Below, piece after piece: positions 8,710 through 17,244 of a stretch of 64,000 nucleotides of DNA. The number at the start of each line of letters is the position of its first letter. Position 1 is the first letter of the stretch. Source of the DNA: Sphingomonas tagetis (GTDB lineage: Bacteria; Pseudomonadota; Alphaproteobacteria; Sphingomonadales; Sphingomonadaceae). The stretch covers positions 124,001 to 188,000 of the forward strand of contig NZ_JAMLDX010000006.1 in NCBI RefSeq assembly GCF_024211275.1, written 5' to 3'. Both the position numbers and the translations under genes were made by a program. Below the pieces are notes generated by a model that did no database searches, was not told the origin of the DNA, and saw only the letters and a list, made by a program, of their open reading frames with translations.

Positions 8710-9933
8710 ATGACCGAATACCAGTCCGATCTGCTCCGCCTTTTGTCCGACCGTGGGTACATCCACCAGGTCACCGATGCCACTGCGCTCGACGCGCTGG
8801 CGAGCAAACAGATCGTGCCCGGCTATATCGGCTTCGACCCGACCGCGCCCTCGCTGCATGTCGGCAGCCTCGTGCAGATCATGCTCCTGCGCCGCCTCCA
8901 GCAGAGCGGGCACAAGCCGATCGTGCTGATGGGCGGCGGCACCGGCAAGGTCGGCGACCCGAGCTTCAAGGACGAAGCGCGCAAGCTGATGACGGCCGAG
9001 ACGATCGCGTCCAACATCGCCTCGATCAAGACCGTGTTCGAGCGGTTCCTCACATTCGGCGACGGTCCCACCGACGCGGTCATGCTCGACAATGCCGACT
9101 GGCTCGACGCGCTCGAGTATCTTCCCTTCCTGCGCGACTATGGCCAGCATTTCTCGGTCAACCGCATGCTCTCGTTCGACAGCGTCAAGCTGCGGCTCGA
9201 CCGCGAGCAATCGCTGTCCTTCCTCGAATTCAACTACATGATCCTCCAGGCCTATGACTTCCTGGAATTGAACCGCCGCTACGCCTGCCGGCTGCAGATG
9301 GGCGGGTCGGACCAGTGGGGCAATATCGTCAACGGCATCGAGCTGTCGCGCCGCGCCGACGGGGCCGAAGTCTATGGCGTCACCACCCCGCTGATCACCA
9401 CCGCGGACGGCGGCAAGATGGGCAAGACCATGTCGGGCGCGGTGTGGCTCAATGAGGATCAGCTGCCCGCCTTCGATTACTGGCAATTCTGGCGCAACAC
9501 CGACGACCGCGATGTCGGCAAGTTCCTGCGGTTGTTCACCGACCTGCCGCTCGACGAGATCGCGCGTCTCGAAGCGCTCGAAGGCGCTGGGATCAACGAG
9601 GCCAAGAAGATCCTCGCCACCGAGGCGACCGCGATGTGCCGCGGGCGCGACGCAGCCGAAGCAGCGGCGGAGACCGCGCGCAAGACGTTCGAGGAAGGCA
9701 GCTCGGGCGACTCGCTCCCGACGCTCGACGTCGGTGGCGAGATCAGCGTGGTCGATGCGCTGGTAGGTCTAGGCTTCGCCGCGTCGAAGGGCGAGGCGCG
9801 GCGACTCATCAAGGGCGGCGGCGCGCGCATCGATGGCGAAAAGGTCAGTGACGAGGCCGCGACGGTTACGGTCGCCGCGCAGGTTCGCGTCTCGGCCGGC
9901 AAGAAGCATCACGGCCTGCTGAATCCTGTCTGA
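8710..9933 (+). CDS. tyrS: Tyrosyl-tRNA synthetase
   Basis: Class I synthetase that charges tRNA-Tyr in the cytoplasm. It is 407 residues long. The HIGH-type motif appears in [11 protein letters not shown] (about residue 50), the tyrosine-pocket region as [11 protein letters not shown]-like [16 protein letters not shown] (about 195-210) and the KMSKS-type loop as KMGKTMSG (about 237). A C-terminal S4 RNA-binding domain is visible in [17 protein letters not shown] (about 360-377). This is the bacterial TyrRS form (TyrZ-like length). It is divergent from the DOMON-like gene; the gap is too short for two separate promoters, so one probably lies inside the opposite coding region. Confidence 0.97.
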   Translation: MTEYQSDLLRLLSDRGYIHQVTDATALDALASKQIVPGYIGFDPTAPSLHVGSLVQIMLLRRLQQSGHKPIVLMGGGTGKVGDPSFKDEARKLMTAETIASNIASIKTVFERFLTFGDGPTDAVMLDNADWLDALEYLPFLRDYGQHFSVNRMLSFDSVKLRLDREQSLSFLEFNYMILQAYDFLELNRRYACRLQMGGSDQWGNIVNGIELSRRADGAEVYGVTTPLITTADGGKMGKTMSGAVWLNEDQLPAFDYWQFWRNTDDRDVGKFLRLFTDLPLDEIARLEALEGAGINEAKKILATEATAMCRGRDAAEAAAETARKTFEEGSSGDSLPTLDVGGEISVVDALVGLGFAASKGEARRLIKGGGARIDGEKVSDEAATVTVAAQVRVSAGKKHHGLLNPV

Positions 9934-10026
9934 TAGCCTTTCGGTAACCACGCCGGTTGCGGTGGCGTTTACATCCGGCGCTTACCACCTGCTTCCAATG
10001 GCTTGGGCCAAAGAGCTGGGGCGCTT

Positions 10027-10347
10027 GTGACGTACCATTTCTCGACCGTGACGGCTGACGAACGGCGTGTGGCGGACCGCGACGAGGTCCATTACCGCGC
10101 CCGCGCCTTCGGTCCGGACGCCCGGCCGCACACATTGCTCGTCGTCAACCTCTCCCCCCACGGCCTGATGGCACGCTGCGACGCCGATTTCGCCGAGGGT
10201 GACCGGTTGCGGATCATGCTCCCGGTGGTGGGCGTCGCCGTCGCCGAAATCCGCTGGTGCCTGGGCGGCCGGATGGGCGTCAATTTCGAGACAGCGATCG
10301 ATCTCGCCAGCTATTACGAGCTGCTCGCCCAGCTAATGAAGAAATAG
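10027..10347 (+). CDS. PilZ domain protein
   Basis: A 106-residue single-domain PilZ protein, expected to bind cyclic di-GMP. The two binding motifs are visible: RVADR (RxxxR) near residue 15 and NLSPHG (N/D-x-S-x-x-G) near residue 44, followed by the short beta barrel ending in MGVNFE. I use the GTG at 10027, preceded by GGGGCG; a TTG at 10003 would add 8 residues without a ribosome-binding site. The stop TAG at 10345-10347 is the first three bases of a long inverted-repeat element, so the present C-terminus (QLMKK) may have been set by insertion of that element. Confidence 0.8.
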   Translation: MTYHFSTVTADERRVADRDEVHYRARAFGPDARPHTLLVVNLSPHGLMARCDADFAEGDRLRIMLPVVGVAVAEIRWCLGGRMGVNFETAIDLASYYELLAQLMKK

Positions 10348-10614
10348 GGTTCAGACCGATAACCGGCAACGGCCGGGATCGCCCGGAGATGGGCGCTGGC
10401 AAGGAAGCTCGCGCAGCACGGGCTGGTGGCCCGTGCTGCGCGAGGTGACGCGGTCCAGCGTTCATCTCCGGGCGACCGAAGCGGCGGGCGCATTTTGGCG
10501 CTGGGCGGCGTCATTCGTCGGTCACGAGGCCGCCACCTCGCTCCCTCCTCATTTCTTGCCCAACGCCAAAATGCGCTCCGTCACGGCCATTGCCGGTTAT
10601 CGGTCTGGACCCTA
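10345..10614. repeat. Nested palindromic element (MITE/REP-like) between PilZ and recG
   Basis: The terminal arms 10345-10375 and 10584-10614 are inverted repeats matching at 29 of 31 positions, beginning TAGGGT and ending ACCCTA. Inside are two further hairpins. The first has an outer 13-bp perfect stem (10379-10391 with 10463-10475), a 6-bp stem CGCTGG/CCAGCG, and a 16-bp perfect inner stem (10408-10423 with 10429-10444). The second has a 13-bp perfect stem (10488-10500 with 10564-10576) and a TGGGC/GCCCA continuation. Nearly the whole 270 bases folds into a three-way structure. No transposase frame is present. It fills the space between two convergent genes, and its ends touch or abut both stops. 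Confidence 0.85.
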
Positions 10615-10615
10615 G

Positions 10616-12673
10616 TCAGCCGGCCCGCAACAGCCCGACCGCCGCATCGCGCTCGAACAGGTACAGCGCCACCCGCGCCGCCGCGCCGCGCTCGCCTTCC
10701 AGCCCGCCGTCACGGTCGACCAGCAGCCGCGCATCGGCATTGGCCGCGCCGATGAGCTCGGCGAACTTCTCCGGCGGCGCGAGCCTGAACGTCTGCTCGC
10801 CCGACTGCCGTGTGCCCAGCATCTCGCCCGCGCCGCGCAGCCGCAAATCCTCCTCGGCGATGCGAAAGCCGTCATTGGTCTCGCGCATCAGCGCCAGCCT
10901 CGCCCGCGCCGTCTCGCTCAGCGTGCCGCCGCGCAGCAGCACGCACACCGACCGGCCCCCGCCGCGCCCCACGCGCCCGCGCAGCTGGTGCAGTTGGGCA
11001 AGGCCGAAGCGGTCGGCATGCTCGATCACGATCAGCGTGGCGTTGGGCACGTCCACCCCTACCTCGATCACCGTCGTCGCCACCAGCACGCCGAGCTCGC
11101 CTGACGAGAAGCGCGCCATCACCGCGTCCTTCTCCGGCCCCTTCATCCGCCCATGCACCAGCCCGATGCGATCCCCGAACCGAGTCTGCAACGTCGCCGC
11201 GCGCGCCTCGGCGGCGGCGAGGTCGGTCTTCTCGCTCTCCTCGACCAGCGGGCACACCCAATAGGCCTGCCCGCCGCCCGACAGATGCCGCGCCAGCCCA
11301 TTGACGATCTCGTCCAGCCGCTCCTCGCTGATCACGCTCGTCTCGATCGGCTCGCGCCCCGGCGGCATCTCGTCGAGCTTGCTCACATCCATCTCGCCAT
11401 GCGTCGCGAGCTGGAGCGTGCGCGGGATCGGCGTCGCGGTCATCACCAGCAGATGCGGCGCGGTCTTCGCCTTGGCCTGAAGCATCATCCGCTCGGCCAC
11501 GCCAAAGCGATGCTGCTCGTCGACTACCACCAGCCCCAGATCGCGATACTCGACCCCCTGCTGAAAGATCGCATGCGTCCCGATCAGGATATCGATCGAC
11601 CCGTCCGCCAGCCCCATCAGCGTCGCTTCGCGCGCCCGCCCCTTGTCGCGCCCGGTCAGGATCGCAAGGTTCACCCCCAGCCCCGAAAACAGCCGCTGCA
11701 ACGTCTCGAAATGCTGCCGCGCGAGGATTTCGGTGGGCGCCAGCATCGCCCCCTGCGCCCCGGCCTCGACCGCGATCAGCAGCGCCATCGCCGCGACCAA
11801 TGTCTTGCCCGCGCCGACATCGCCCTGCAGCAACCGCAGCATCGGCCGCGACTGCGCCATGTCGCCCTCGATCTCGCCGATCGTCCGCGCCTGAGCTCCG
11901 GTCGGCGTGTACGGCAGACGTAACGCATCGCGCAGCCGCCCCGTGCCCGCCAGCGCCCGCCCCTTCTTCCCCCGCGCCGCGCCGCGCACCAGCATCAGCG
12001 CCAGCTGGTTGGCGAACACCTCGTCATAGGCCAGCCGGTCGCGCGCCTTCACGTCCGCCGGATCGGCGTGGATGCGCTCGAGCGCTTCGCGCCAGTCCGG
12101 CCAGCCATGTTTCGCCTTCAGGCTCGGCTCGATCCATTCGGGCAATTCCGGCGCGCGCTCGACAGCCTGCGCCGCCAGCGCCGCCAGCCGCTTCGAGGTC
12201 ATTCCCTCCGACAGCGGATACACCGCCTCGCGCCCACCCGGTTGCGCATCCGCGGGCAGCACAACCTCGGGATGCACGATCTGCAATTCCTGACCGTACT
12301 GATCGAGCTTGCCCGACACCCAGCGCGGCTCGTTGAGCGGCAGTTGCTTCTTCGCCCAGCCCGAATTGCCGCCGAAGAAGACCAGCGTGACGTAATTGCC
12401 CTTGCCATCCACCGCCTCGACCCGCGCCGGCGCTCGCGCACTCCCGCTCATGCGGTAGTTCACCGGCGTCAGTGTGATCGCGATCGTCCGCCCGACATCG
12501 GCCTGATCCAGTTCCTCGCGCGGGAGCCGGTCGATCCACCCGCTCGGCAGGTGAAACGCCACGTCCACCGCGCGCGCCAGCCCCAGCCGCTCGAGCGGCT
12601 TGGCAAGCTGTGCCCCCACGCCTTTGAGCGCGGTGACTTCGGCAAACAATGGATTGAGGATTTCGGGCCGCAT
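10616..12673 (-). CDS. recG: ATP-dependent DNA helicase RecG
   Basis: Branch-migrating helicase that remodels stalled forks and Holliday junctions. It is 685 residues long, the usual length. The N-terminal wedge/OB-fold region contains VKGVG-like LKGVGAQLAKPLERLGL, followed by the helicase motor with Walker A GDVGAGKTLVA, DEQH box DEQHRFGV, motif III TATPIPRT and motif VI region QLRGRVGRGG. The start ATG at 12673 gives the family-typical MRPEILNPLF; a longer in-frame reading runs through non-coding sequence. It is divergent from sdhE-mfd across a 72-bp gap containing an inverted repeat, and convergent with the PilZ gene across the palindromic element. Confidence 0.96.
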   Translation of the reverse strand: MRPEILNPLFAEVTALKGVGAQLAKPLERLGLARAVDVAFHLPSGWIDRLPREELDQADVGRTIAITLTPVNYRMSGSARAPARVEAVDGKGNYVTLVFFGGNSGWAKKQLPLNEPRWVSGKLDQYGQELQIVHPEVVLPADAQPGGREAVYPLSEGMTSKRLAALAAQAVERAPELPEWIEPSLKAKHGWPDWREALERIHADPADVKARDRLAYDEVFANQLALMLVRGAARGKKGRALAGTGRLRDALRLPYTPTGAQARTIGEIEGDMAQSRPMLRLLQGDVGAGKTLVAAMALLIAVEAGAQGAMLAPTEILARQHFETLQRLFSGLGVNLAILTGRDKGRAREATLMGLADGSIDILIGTHAIFQQGVEYRDLGLVVVDEQHRFGVAERMMLQAKAKTAPHLLVMTATPIPRTLQLATHGEMDVSKLDEMPPGREPIETSVISEERLDEIVNGLARHLSGGGQAYWVCPLVEESEKTDLAAAEARAATLQTRFGDRIGLVHGRMKGPEKDAVMARFSSGELGVLVATTVIEVGVDVPNATLIVIEHADRFGLAQLHQLRGRVGRGGGRSVCVLLRGGTLSETARARLALMRETNDGFRIAEEDLRLRGAGEMLGTRQSGEQTFRLAPPEKFAELIGAANADARLLVDRDGGLEGERGAAARVALYLFERDAAVGLLRAG

Positions 12674-12697
12674 GACTATCTGCCGCTGCCTACACCC

Positions 12698-12727
12698 AGC
12701 CGAGGGCGCACGAAAGCGCCGTCGGCT
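12698..12727. repeat. Inverted repeat in recG/sdhE divergent region
   Basis: AGCCGA-G-GGCGC and GCGCC-G-TCGGCT pair as an 11-bp stem with one internal mismatch around a short loop. It sits mid-way between the divergent starts of recG and sdhE and could be an operator or a structured leader. There is no T run. Confidence 0.4.
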
Positions 12728-12745
12728 ATTTGCCGTTGAGGAATC

Positions 12746-13012
12746 ATGGACCGCGAAACCCGCCTGAAACGCCTCCGCTTCCGCGCCTGGCACCGCGGCG
12801 TCAAGGAAGCCGACCTGATGATCGGCGGCTTCTTCGACGCGCATCACGCGGGTTGGAGCGATGCCGAGATCGAGCTGTTCGAGACGCTGCTCGAGGAACA
12901 GGATGTCGACATCATGGCCTGGGCGATGGGAACCCAGCCGGTACCCCCGGAGTATCACGGCACGATCATGTCCGCGCTCAAGACCCTGAACTACGTGCCT
13001 GTCAGCAGATAG
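12746..13012 (+). CDS. sdhE: FAD assembly factor SdhE (succinate dehydrogenase assembly factor 2)
   Basis: A small 88-residue helical protein of the SdhE/YgfY family that helps attach FAD covalently to the flavoprotein subunit of succinate dehydrogenase. The diagnostic RGxxE motif is present as HRGVKEAD, followed by the family pattern FE-x-LLEEQDVDIMAWAMG. The start follows TTGAGGAATC, a good ribosome-binding site. Its stop TAG shares a base with the GTG start of mfd (TAGTG), so the two are translationally coupled, although their functions are unrelated. Confidence 0.93.
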   Translation: MDRETRLKRLRFRAWHRGVKEADLMIGGFFDAHHAGWSDAEIELFETLLEEQDVDIMAWAMGTQPVPPEYHGTIMSALKTLNYVPVSR

Positions 13013-16000
13013 TGCCCGATCTCGCCCGCATCCTCTCCGCCCGGACTCAGCTGACGCTCGCCGGCGTTCCGGCCGGCTTCCTCTCCTGGCTGCTGGCCGA
13101 CCTCGCGCGCGCTTGCCCCGCGGGCGCCGTCTATATCGCCCCCGACGAAGCCGCGATGCGCGCCGTCGCCGCGACCGCGACCTTCTTCGCGCCCGAACTC
13201 GACATCGTGCAGTTCCCCGCCTGGGACTGCCTGCCCTATGACCGCGCCAGCCCGACCTTGCGCGTCATGGCCGAGCGCATGGCGGCGCTGTCCGCGCTTC
13301 AGGCCAGGCCACCCGGCCCGCGCCTGATCCTCACCACCGTCAACGCCGCCACCCAGCGCACGCTGACCCCGTTCCGCGTCCGCCAGATGACCGCGCGGCT
13401 CGCCCCCGGCGAGCGCATCGCACTCGACAAGCTCGCCGCCCTGCTCAGCGCCAATGGCTATGTCCGCACCGACACCGTCCATGATTCGGGCGAGTTCGCG
13501 GTGCGCGGCGGCCTCGTCGACCTGTTCCCGTCGGGCTCCGAACAGGGCCTGCGGCTCGACTTCTTCGGCGACGAGATCGAGAGCGTCCGCACGTTCGACC
13601 CCGCCGACCAGCGCACCACCGGCCGCATCGACGGCTTCACCCTGCTCCCCGCCTCCGAAGCGCTGCTCGACGAAGACACGATCAAGCGCTTCCGCACGCG
13701 CTATCGCGAGAAGTTCGGCGCGACCGCGACTGGCGACCCGCTCTATCAGGCGATCAGCGACGGCCGCCGCCTCGCCGGCATGGAGCACTGGCTGCCGCTG
13801 TTCGAGGAGCGGCTTGAAACGCTGTTCGACCATTTGCCCGAAAACGCCGTCGTCATTCGCGACTCGGGCGAGGCGAGCGCGGCGGAATCGCGCTTCGAGG
13901 CGATCGCCGACTATCAGTCCAACCGCGTTCGCGCCCAGTCGAGCGACGCCGGCAGCTACCGCCCGCTCGGTCCTGGCGAGCTCTACCTGACCTCGGGCGA
14001 ATGGACCGAGCGCCTCAAGGCCGCCACCGCCCACCTCACCACGCCCTTCCACGAGCCGGAAAGCGCCACCGTCCTCGACTTCAACGTCGATGGCCCGCGT
14101 GACTTCGCGCCCGAGCGGGCTGCCGGCACCAACATCTACGACGCGGTCACCGAGCATCTCGCCAAGCTGCGCAAGGCGGGGAGGAAACCGATCCTCGCCA
14201 GCTACTCCACCGGTTCGCGCGAGCGCCTCTCGGGCTTGCTCAAGGACCATGGCCTGACCGCCATGCGCCTCGCCGAGACCTGGCAGGAAGCGCTCGGCGC
14301 GGCCAATCAGGGCGTCGGCCTGATCGTCTTGCCGCTCGACCACGGCTTCGCCGCGCCCGATGTCGCATTGTTGACCGAGCAGGACATGCTCGGCGACCGC
14401 CTCATCCGCCGCAACAAGCGCAAGAAGTCGACCGACGCCTTCCTCGCCGAACTCGCGACGCTCTCCCCCGGCGACCTCGTCGTGCATATCGAGCACGGCA
14501 TCGGCCGCTATGAAGGGCTGACCCAGATCCCGGTGCAGAAGGCGCCGCACGATTGCGTCGCGCTGACCTATGCCGGCGGCGACAAGCTCTACGTCCCGGT
14601 CGAGAATCTCGAAGTCCTCTCCCGCTATGGCAGCAGCGAGGAAGGCGCCTCACTCGACAAACTCGGCGGCGAAGCGTGGCAGCGCCGCAAGTCGAAGATG
14701 AAGGAGCGCATCCGCGAGATTGCGGGCGAACTCATCGCCACCGCCGCCGCGCGCGCCGTCCGCCCGGGCGAAGTGCTCGAACCCGATCCCGGCGGCTATC
14801 CCGCATTCGTCGACCGCTTTCCGTTCAGCGAGACCGACGACCAGGACCGCGCGATTTCCGACGTGCTCGACGACCTGTCCGCAGGCCGCCCGATGGACCG
14901 GCTCGTCGTCGGCGATGTCGGCTTCGGCAAGACCGAGGTCGCATTGCGCGCCGCGTTCATCGCGGCGATGGCGGGACATCAGGTCGCCGTCGTCTGCCCC
15001 ACGACCCTGCTCGCACGCCAGCACTTCAACAATTTCGTCGCCCGCTTCGAAGGCTTCCCGATCCGCATCGGCCGCCTGTCGCGCCTCGTCCCCGCCGCCG
15101 AGGCCAAGGCGACCCGCGAGGGCCTCGACTCCGGCCAGATCGACATCGTCGTCGGCACCCACGCCGTCCTCGCCAAGGGCATCGAGTTCAAGCGGCTCGG
15201 CCTCGTCATCGTCGACGAGGAGCAGCGTTTCGGCGTCACCCACAAGGAGCGGCTCAAGGGCCTCAAGGCCGACGTCCACGTCCTCACCCTCACCGCCACG
15301 CCGATCCCGCGCACGCTGCAGATGGCGATGTCCGGCCTGCGCGAGCTGTCGGTGATCCAGACCCCGCCGGTCGATCGCCTCGCCGTGCGCACCTATGTCA
15401 TGCCATGGGACCCGGTCGTCCTGCGCGAAGCCCTGCTGCGCGAACATTATCGCGGCGGCCAGAGCTTCTTCGTCACCCCGCGCATCGCCGACCTGCCCGA
15501 TATCGAGCAGTTCCTGCGCGAGGAGGTGCCCGAGATTCGCTACGTCGTCGCCCATGGCCAGATGGCCGCCAGCGAGGTCGAGGAGCGCATGTCCGCCTTC
15601 TACGATAAGAAATACGAAGTGCTGGTCTCGACCACGATCATCGAATCCGGCCTCGACATCCCGAGCGCCAACACGATGATCATCAACCGCGCCGACCGCT
15701 TCGGCCTGGCGCAACTCTACCAGCTGCGCGGCCGCGTCGGGCGCGCCAAGACGCGCGCCTATGCCTATCTCACCACCGCGCCGCAGCGGATGATGACCGA
15801 GGCGGCGGACAAAAGGCTCAAAGTGCTGTCCGACCTCGACTCGCTGGGCGCCGGCTTCCAGCTCGCCAGCCACGACCTCGACATTCGCGGCGCGGGCAAT
15901 CTGCTCGGCGACGAGCAGTCCGGCCATATCAAGGAAGTCGGCTACGAGCTCTACCAGTCGATGCTGGAGGAGGCGATCATGGACGCCAAGGCCGGCGGCC

Positions 16001-16470
16001 TGCGCGACGCGCGCCCGCGCGACTTGAGTCCGCAGATCACCGTCGATGCACCGATCCTGATCCCCGAAGGCTTCGTGCCCGACCTCGACCTGCGCATGGG
16101 CCTCTACCGCCGCCTCAACGAGGTCGAGGACAAGTCCGGCATCGAGGAATTCGCCGCCGAACTGATCGACCGTTTCGGCAAGCTGCCCGAGGAGACCGAA
16201 AACCTCCTGCTGCTGATTGAAGCCAAACTGAACGCAAAAAAGGCATGCATCGCCAAGATCGATGTCGGGCCGAAGGGCGCACTGGTCAGCTTCCACGAGG
16301 ACAAATTCCCCAGCGTCGACGGGCTGCTCGCTTATGTCGAACGCCTTGAAGGCACGGCGAAATTGCGTCCCGACATGAAGCTCGTCATCGCCCGCGCCTG
16401 GGCGACTCCGCGTGCGCGACTCAACGCCGCGGTGCAACTGTCCCGCGGACTTGCCAAGGCCGCGGGTTAA
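13012..16470 (+). CDS. mfd: Transcription-repair coupling factor Mfd
   Basis: A 1152-residue translocase that removes RNA polymerase stalled at lesions and recruits UvrA. Domain order matches the family: UvrB-like N-terminal part with ERMAALSAL (about 85-100), the RNA-polymerase-interacting CarD-like domain with DLVVHIEHGIGRYEGL (about 487), the RecG-like motor with Walker A GDVGFGKTEVAL, DEEQRFGV, TATPIPRT and QLRGRVGRAK, and the C-terminal regulatory TRCF domain. The GTG at 13012 gives the usual length and overlaps the sdhE stop; there is no better start upstream. Confidence 0.96.
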   Translation: MPDLARILSARTQLTLAGVPAGFLSWLLADLARACPAGAVYIAPDEAAMRAVAATATFFAPELDIVQFPAWDCLPYDRASPTLRVMAERMAALSALQARPPGPRLILTTVNAATQRTLTPFRVRQMTARLAPGERIALDKLAALLSANGYVRTDTVHDSGEFAVRGGLVDLFPSGSEQGLRLDFFGDEIESVRTFDPADQRTTGRIDGFTLLPASEALLDEDTIKRFRTRYREKFGATATGDPLYQAISDGRRLAGMEHWLPLFEERLETLFDHLPENAVVIRDSGEASAAESRFEAIADYQSNRVRAQSSDAGSYRPLGPGELYLTSGEWTERLKAATAHLTTPFHEPESATVLDFNVDGPRDFAPERAAGTNIYDAVTEHLAKLRKAGRKPILASYSTGSRERLSGLLKDHGLTAMRLAETWQEALGAANQGVGLIVLPLDHGFAAPDVALLTEQDMLGDRLIRRNKRKKSTDAFLAELATLSPGDLVVHIEHGIGRYEGLTQIPVQKAPHDCVALTYAGGDKLYVPVENLEVLSRYGSSEEGASLDKLGGEAWQRRKSKMKERIREIAGELIATAAARAVRPGEVLEPDPGGYPAFVDRFPFSETDDQDRAISDVLDDLSAGRPMDRLVVGDVGFGKTEVALRAAFIAAMAGHQVAVVCPTTLLARQHFNNFVARFEGFPIRIGRLSRLVPAAEAKATREGLDSGQIDIVVGTHAVLAKGIEFKRLGLVIVDEEQRFGVTHKERLKGLKADVHVLTLTATPIPRTLQMAMSGLRELSVIQTPPVDRLAVRTYVMPWDPVVLREALLREHYRGGQSFFVTPRIADLPDIEQFLREEVPEIRYVVAHGQMAASEVEERMSAFYDKKYEVLVSTTIIESGLDIPSANTMIINRADRFGLAQLYQLRGRVGRAKTRAYAYLTTAPQRMMTEAADKRLKVLSDLDSLGAGFQLASHDLDIRGAGNLLGDEQSGHIKEVGYELYQSMLEEAIMDAKAGGLRDARPRDLSPQITVDAPILIPEGFVPDLDLRMGLYRRLNEVEDKSGIEEFAAELIDRFGKLPEETENLLLLIEAKLNAKKACIAKIDVGPKGALVSFHEDKFPSVDGLLAYVERLEGTAKLRPDMKLVIARAWATPRARLNAAVQLSRGLAKAAG

Positions 16471-16492
16471 CTATTCGTTTTCACAACGTTTT

Positions 16493-16520
16493 TTGATCCG
16501 CAACAATAGCGTGCTACACC
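16493..16520 (+). promoter_or_regulatory. Possible promoter of the GAF gene
   Basis: TTGATC (16493-16498) and TACACC (16515-16520) are separated by 16 bases in an AT-richer stretch just after mfd. The match to the vegetative consensus is only partial. Confidence 0.3.
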
Positions 16521-16542
16521 TTGCCTTGAAGGGGGAATCGGG

Positions 16543-17040
16543 GTGCCGCAACGGGGCTTCCTCAATCGCAGGGTCAGGCTCGCACATACGCTCGGCCTGC
16601 TGAGCGCCGCTGCCGACGAGGCGGACGCGGTCACGATCCTGCGCGACCATGCCCGCGTCGTCGCCGCCTCGGACGGCATCACAGTGGTCCGCCGCGAGGG
16701 CGACCAGGTCCATTACGTCACCGAGGACGCGATCGGCGCGCTGTGGACCGGTCAGCGCTTTCCGATCTCGATGTGCATCTCGGGCCTCGCGATCATGGCC
16801 GGCGAGCCGATCCTGATCCCCGACATCCGCCTCGACCCGCGCGTGCCGTTGAACGCCTATCTCGCGACCTTCGTGCACAGCATGGCGATGTTCCCGATCG
16901 GCCGCACCGCTGCGGTGGGCGCCTATTGGCAGGCCGCCGGCCCGATCGACATGGAGACGGTCGAGCTGATGAGCGAACTCGCCGACGCTGCGGCGATGAT
17001 CTTCGACCCCGCCGCCCCGCAGGTCCGCGCCGCGGGCTGA
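16543..17040 (+). CDS. GAF domain protein
   Basis: A 165-residue single GAF-domain protein. The domain spans roughly residues 15-155: a helix with LAHTLGLLSAAADEADAV, a central strand pair with TVVRREGDQVHYV, and a ligand-pocket region FPISMCISGLAIMAGEPILIPDIRLDPRV. No output domain is attached, so it may sense a small molecule or redox state and signal by contact. The start is GTG at 16543, with GGGGAATC upstream. No conserved partner is evident nearby, and the ligand is unknown. Confidence 0.75.
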   Translation: MPQRGFLNRRVRLAHTLGLLSAAADEADAVTILRDHARVVAASDGITVVRREGDQVHYVTEDAIGALWTGQRFPISMCISGLAIMAGEPILIPDIRLDPRVPLNAYLATFVHSMAMFPIGRTAAVGAYWQAAGPIDMETVELMSELADAAAMIFDPAAPQVRAAG

Positions 17041-17045
17041 GTTCC

Positions 17046-17074
17046 TTGACTTTCGGCAGCATCGCTGCCATATC
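17046..17074 (+). promoter_or_regulatory. Probable promoter of the RhlE-like helicase
   Basis: TTGACT (17046-17051), a 17-base spacer and CATATC (17069-17074) match the vegetative pattern well and resemble the rpoB promoter, including the following GCG. It would give a leader of about 160 bases before the helicase start. Confidence 0.55.
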
Positions 17075-17244
17075 GCGCCCCATCGAGGCGTCATGCAGCG
17101 TGATCGGGCTCCGGGATACATCCGGACTCAGGCTCCGCTTCGGTTCATCTACCGGCTTCCCTAGTCACGCGGGTTGTCATTTTTGACACCGCTTCCGCGC
17201 GTGCATTCCGCATGCGCGTCGGCCGTATTTACGAAGAGATTCAT

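Noticed and set aside
9934-10026. Possible short gene or N-terminal extension before the PilZ start
   Set aside because: No ribosome-binding site, and the extra residues do not resemble the PilZ family.
14650-16437. Long open frame antisense to mfd, and a similar one at 12991-14550
   Set aside because: Composition matches a third-position GC artefact; no start signal and no recognisable domain.
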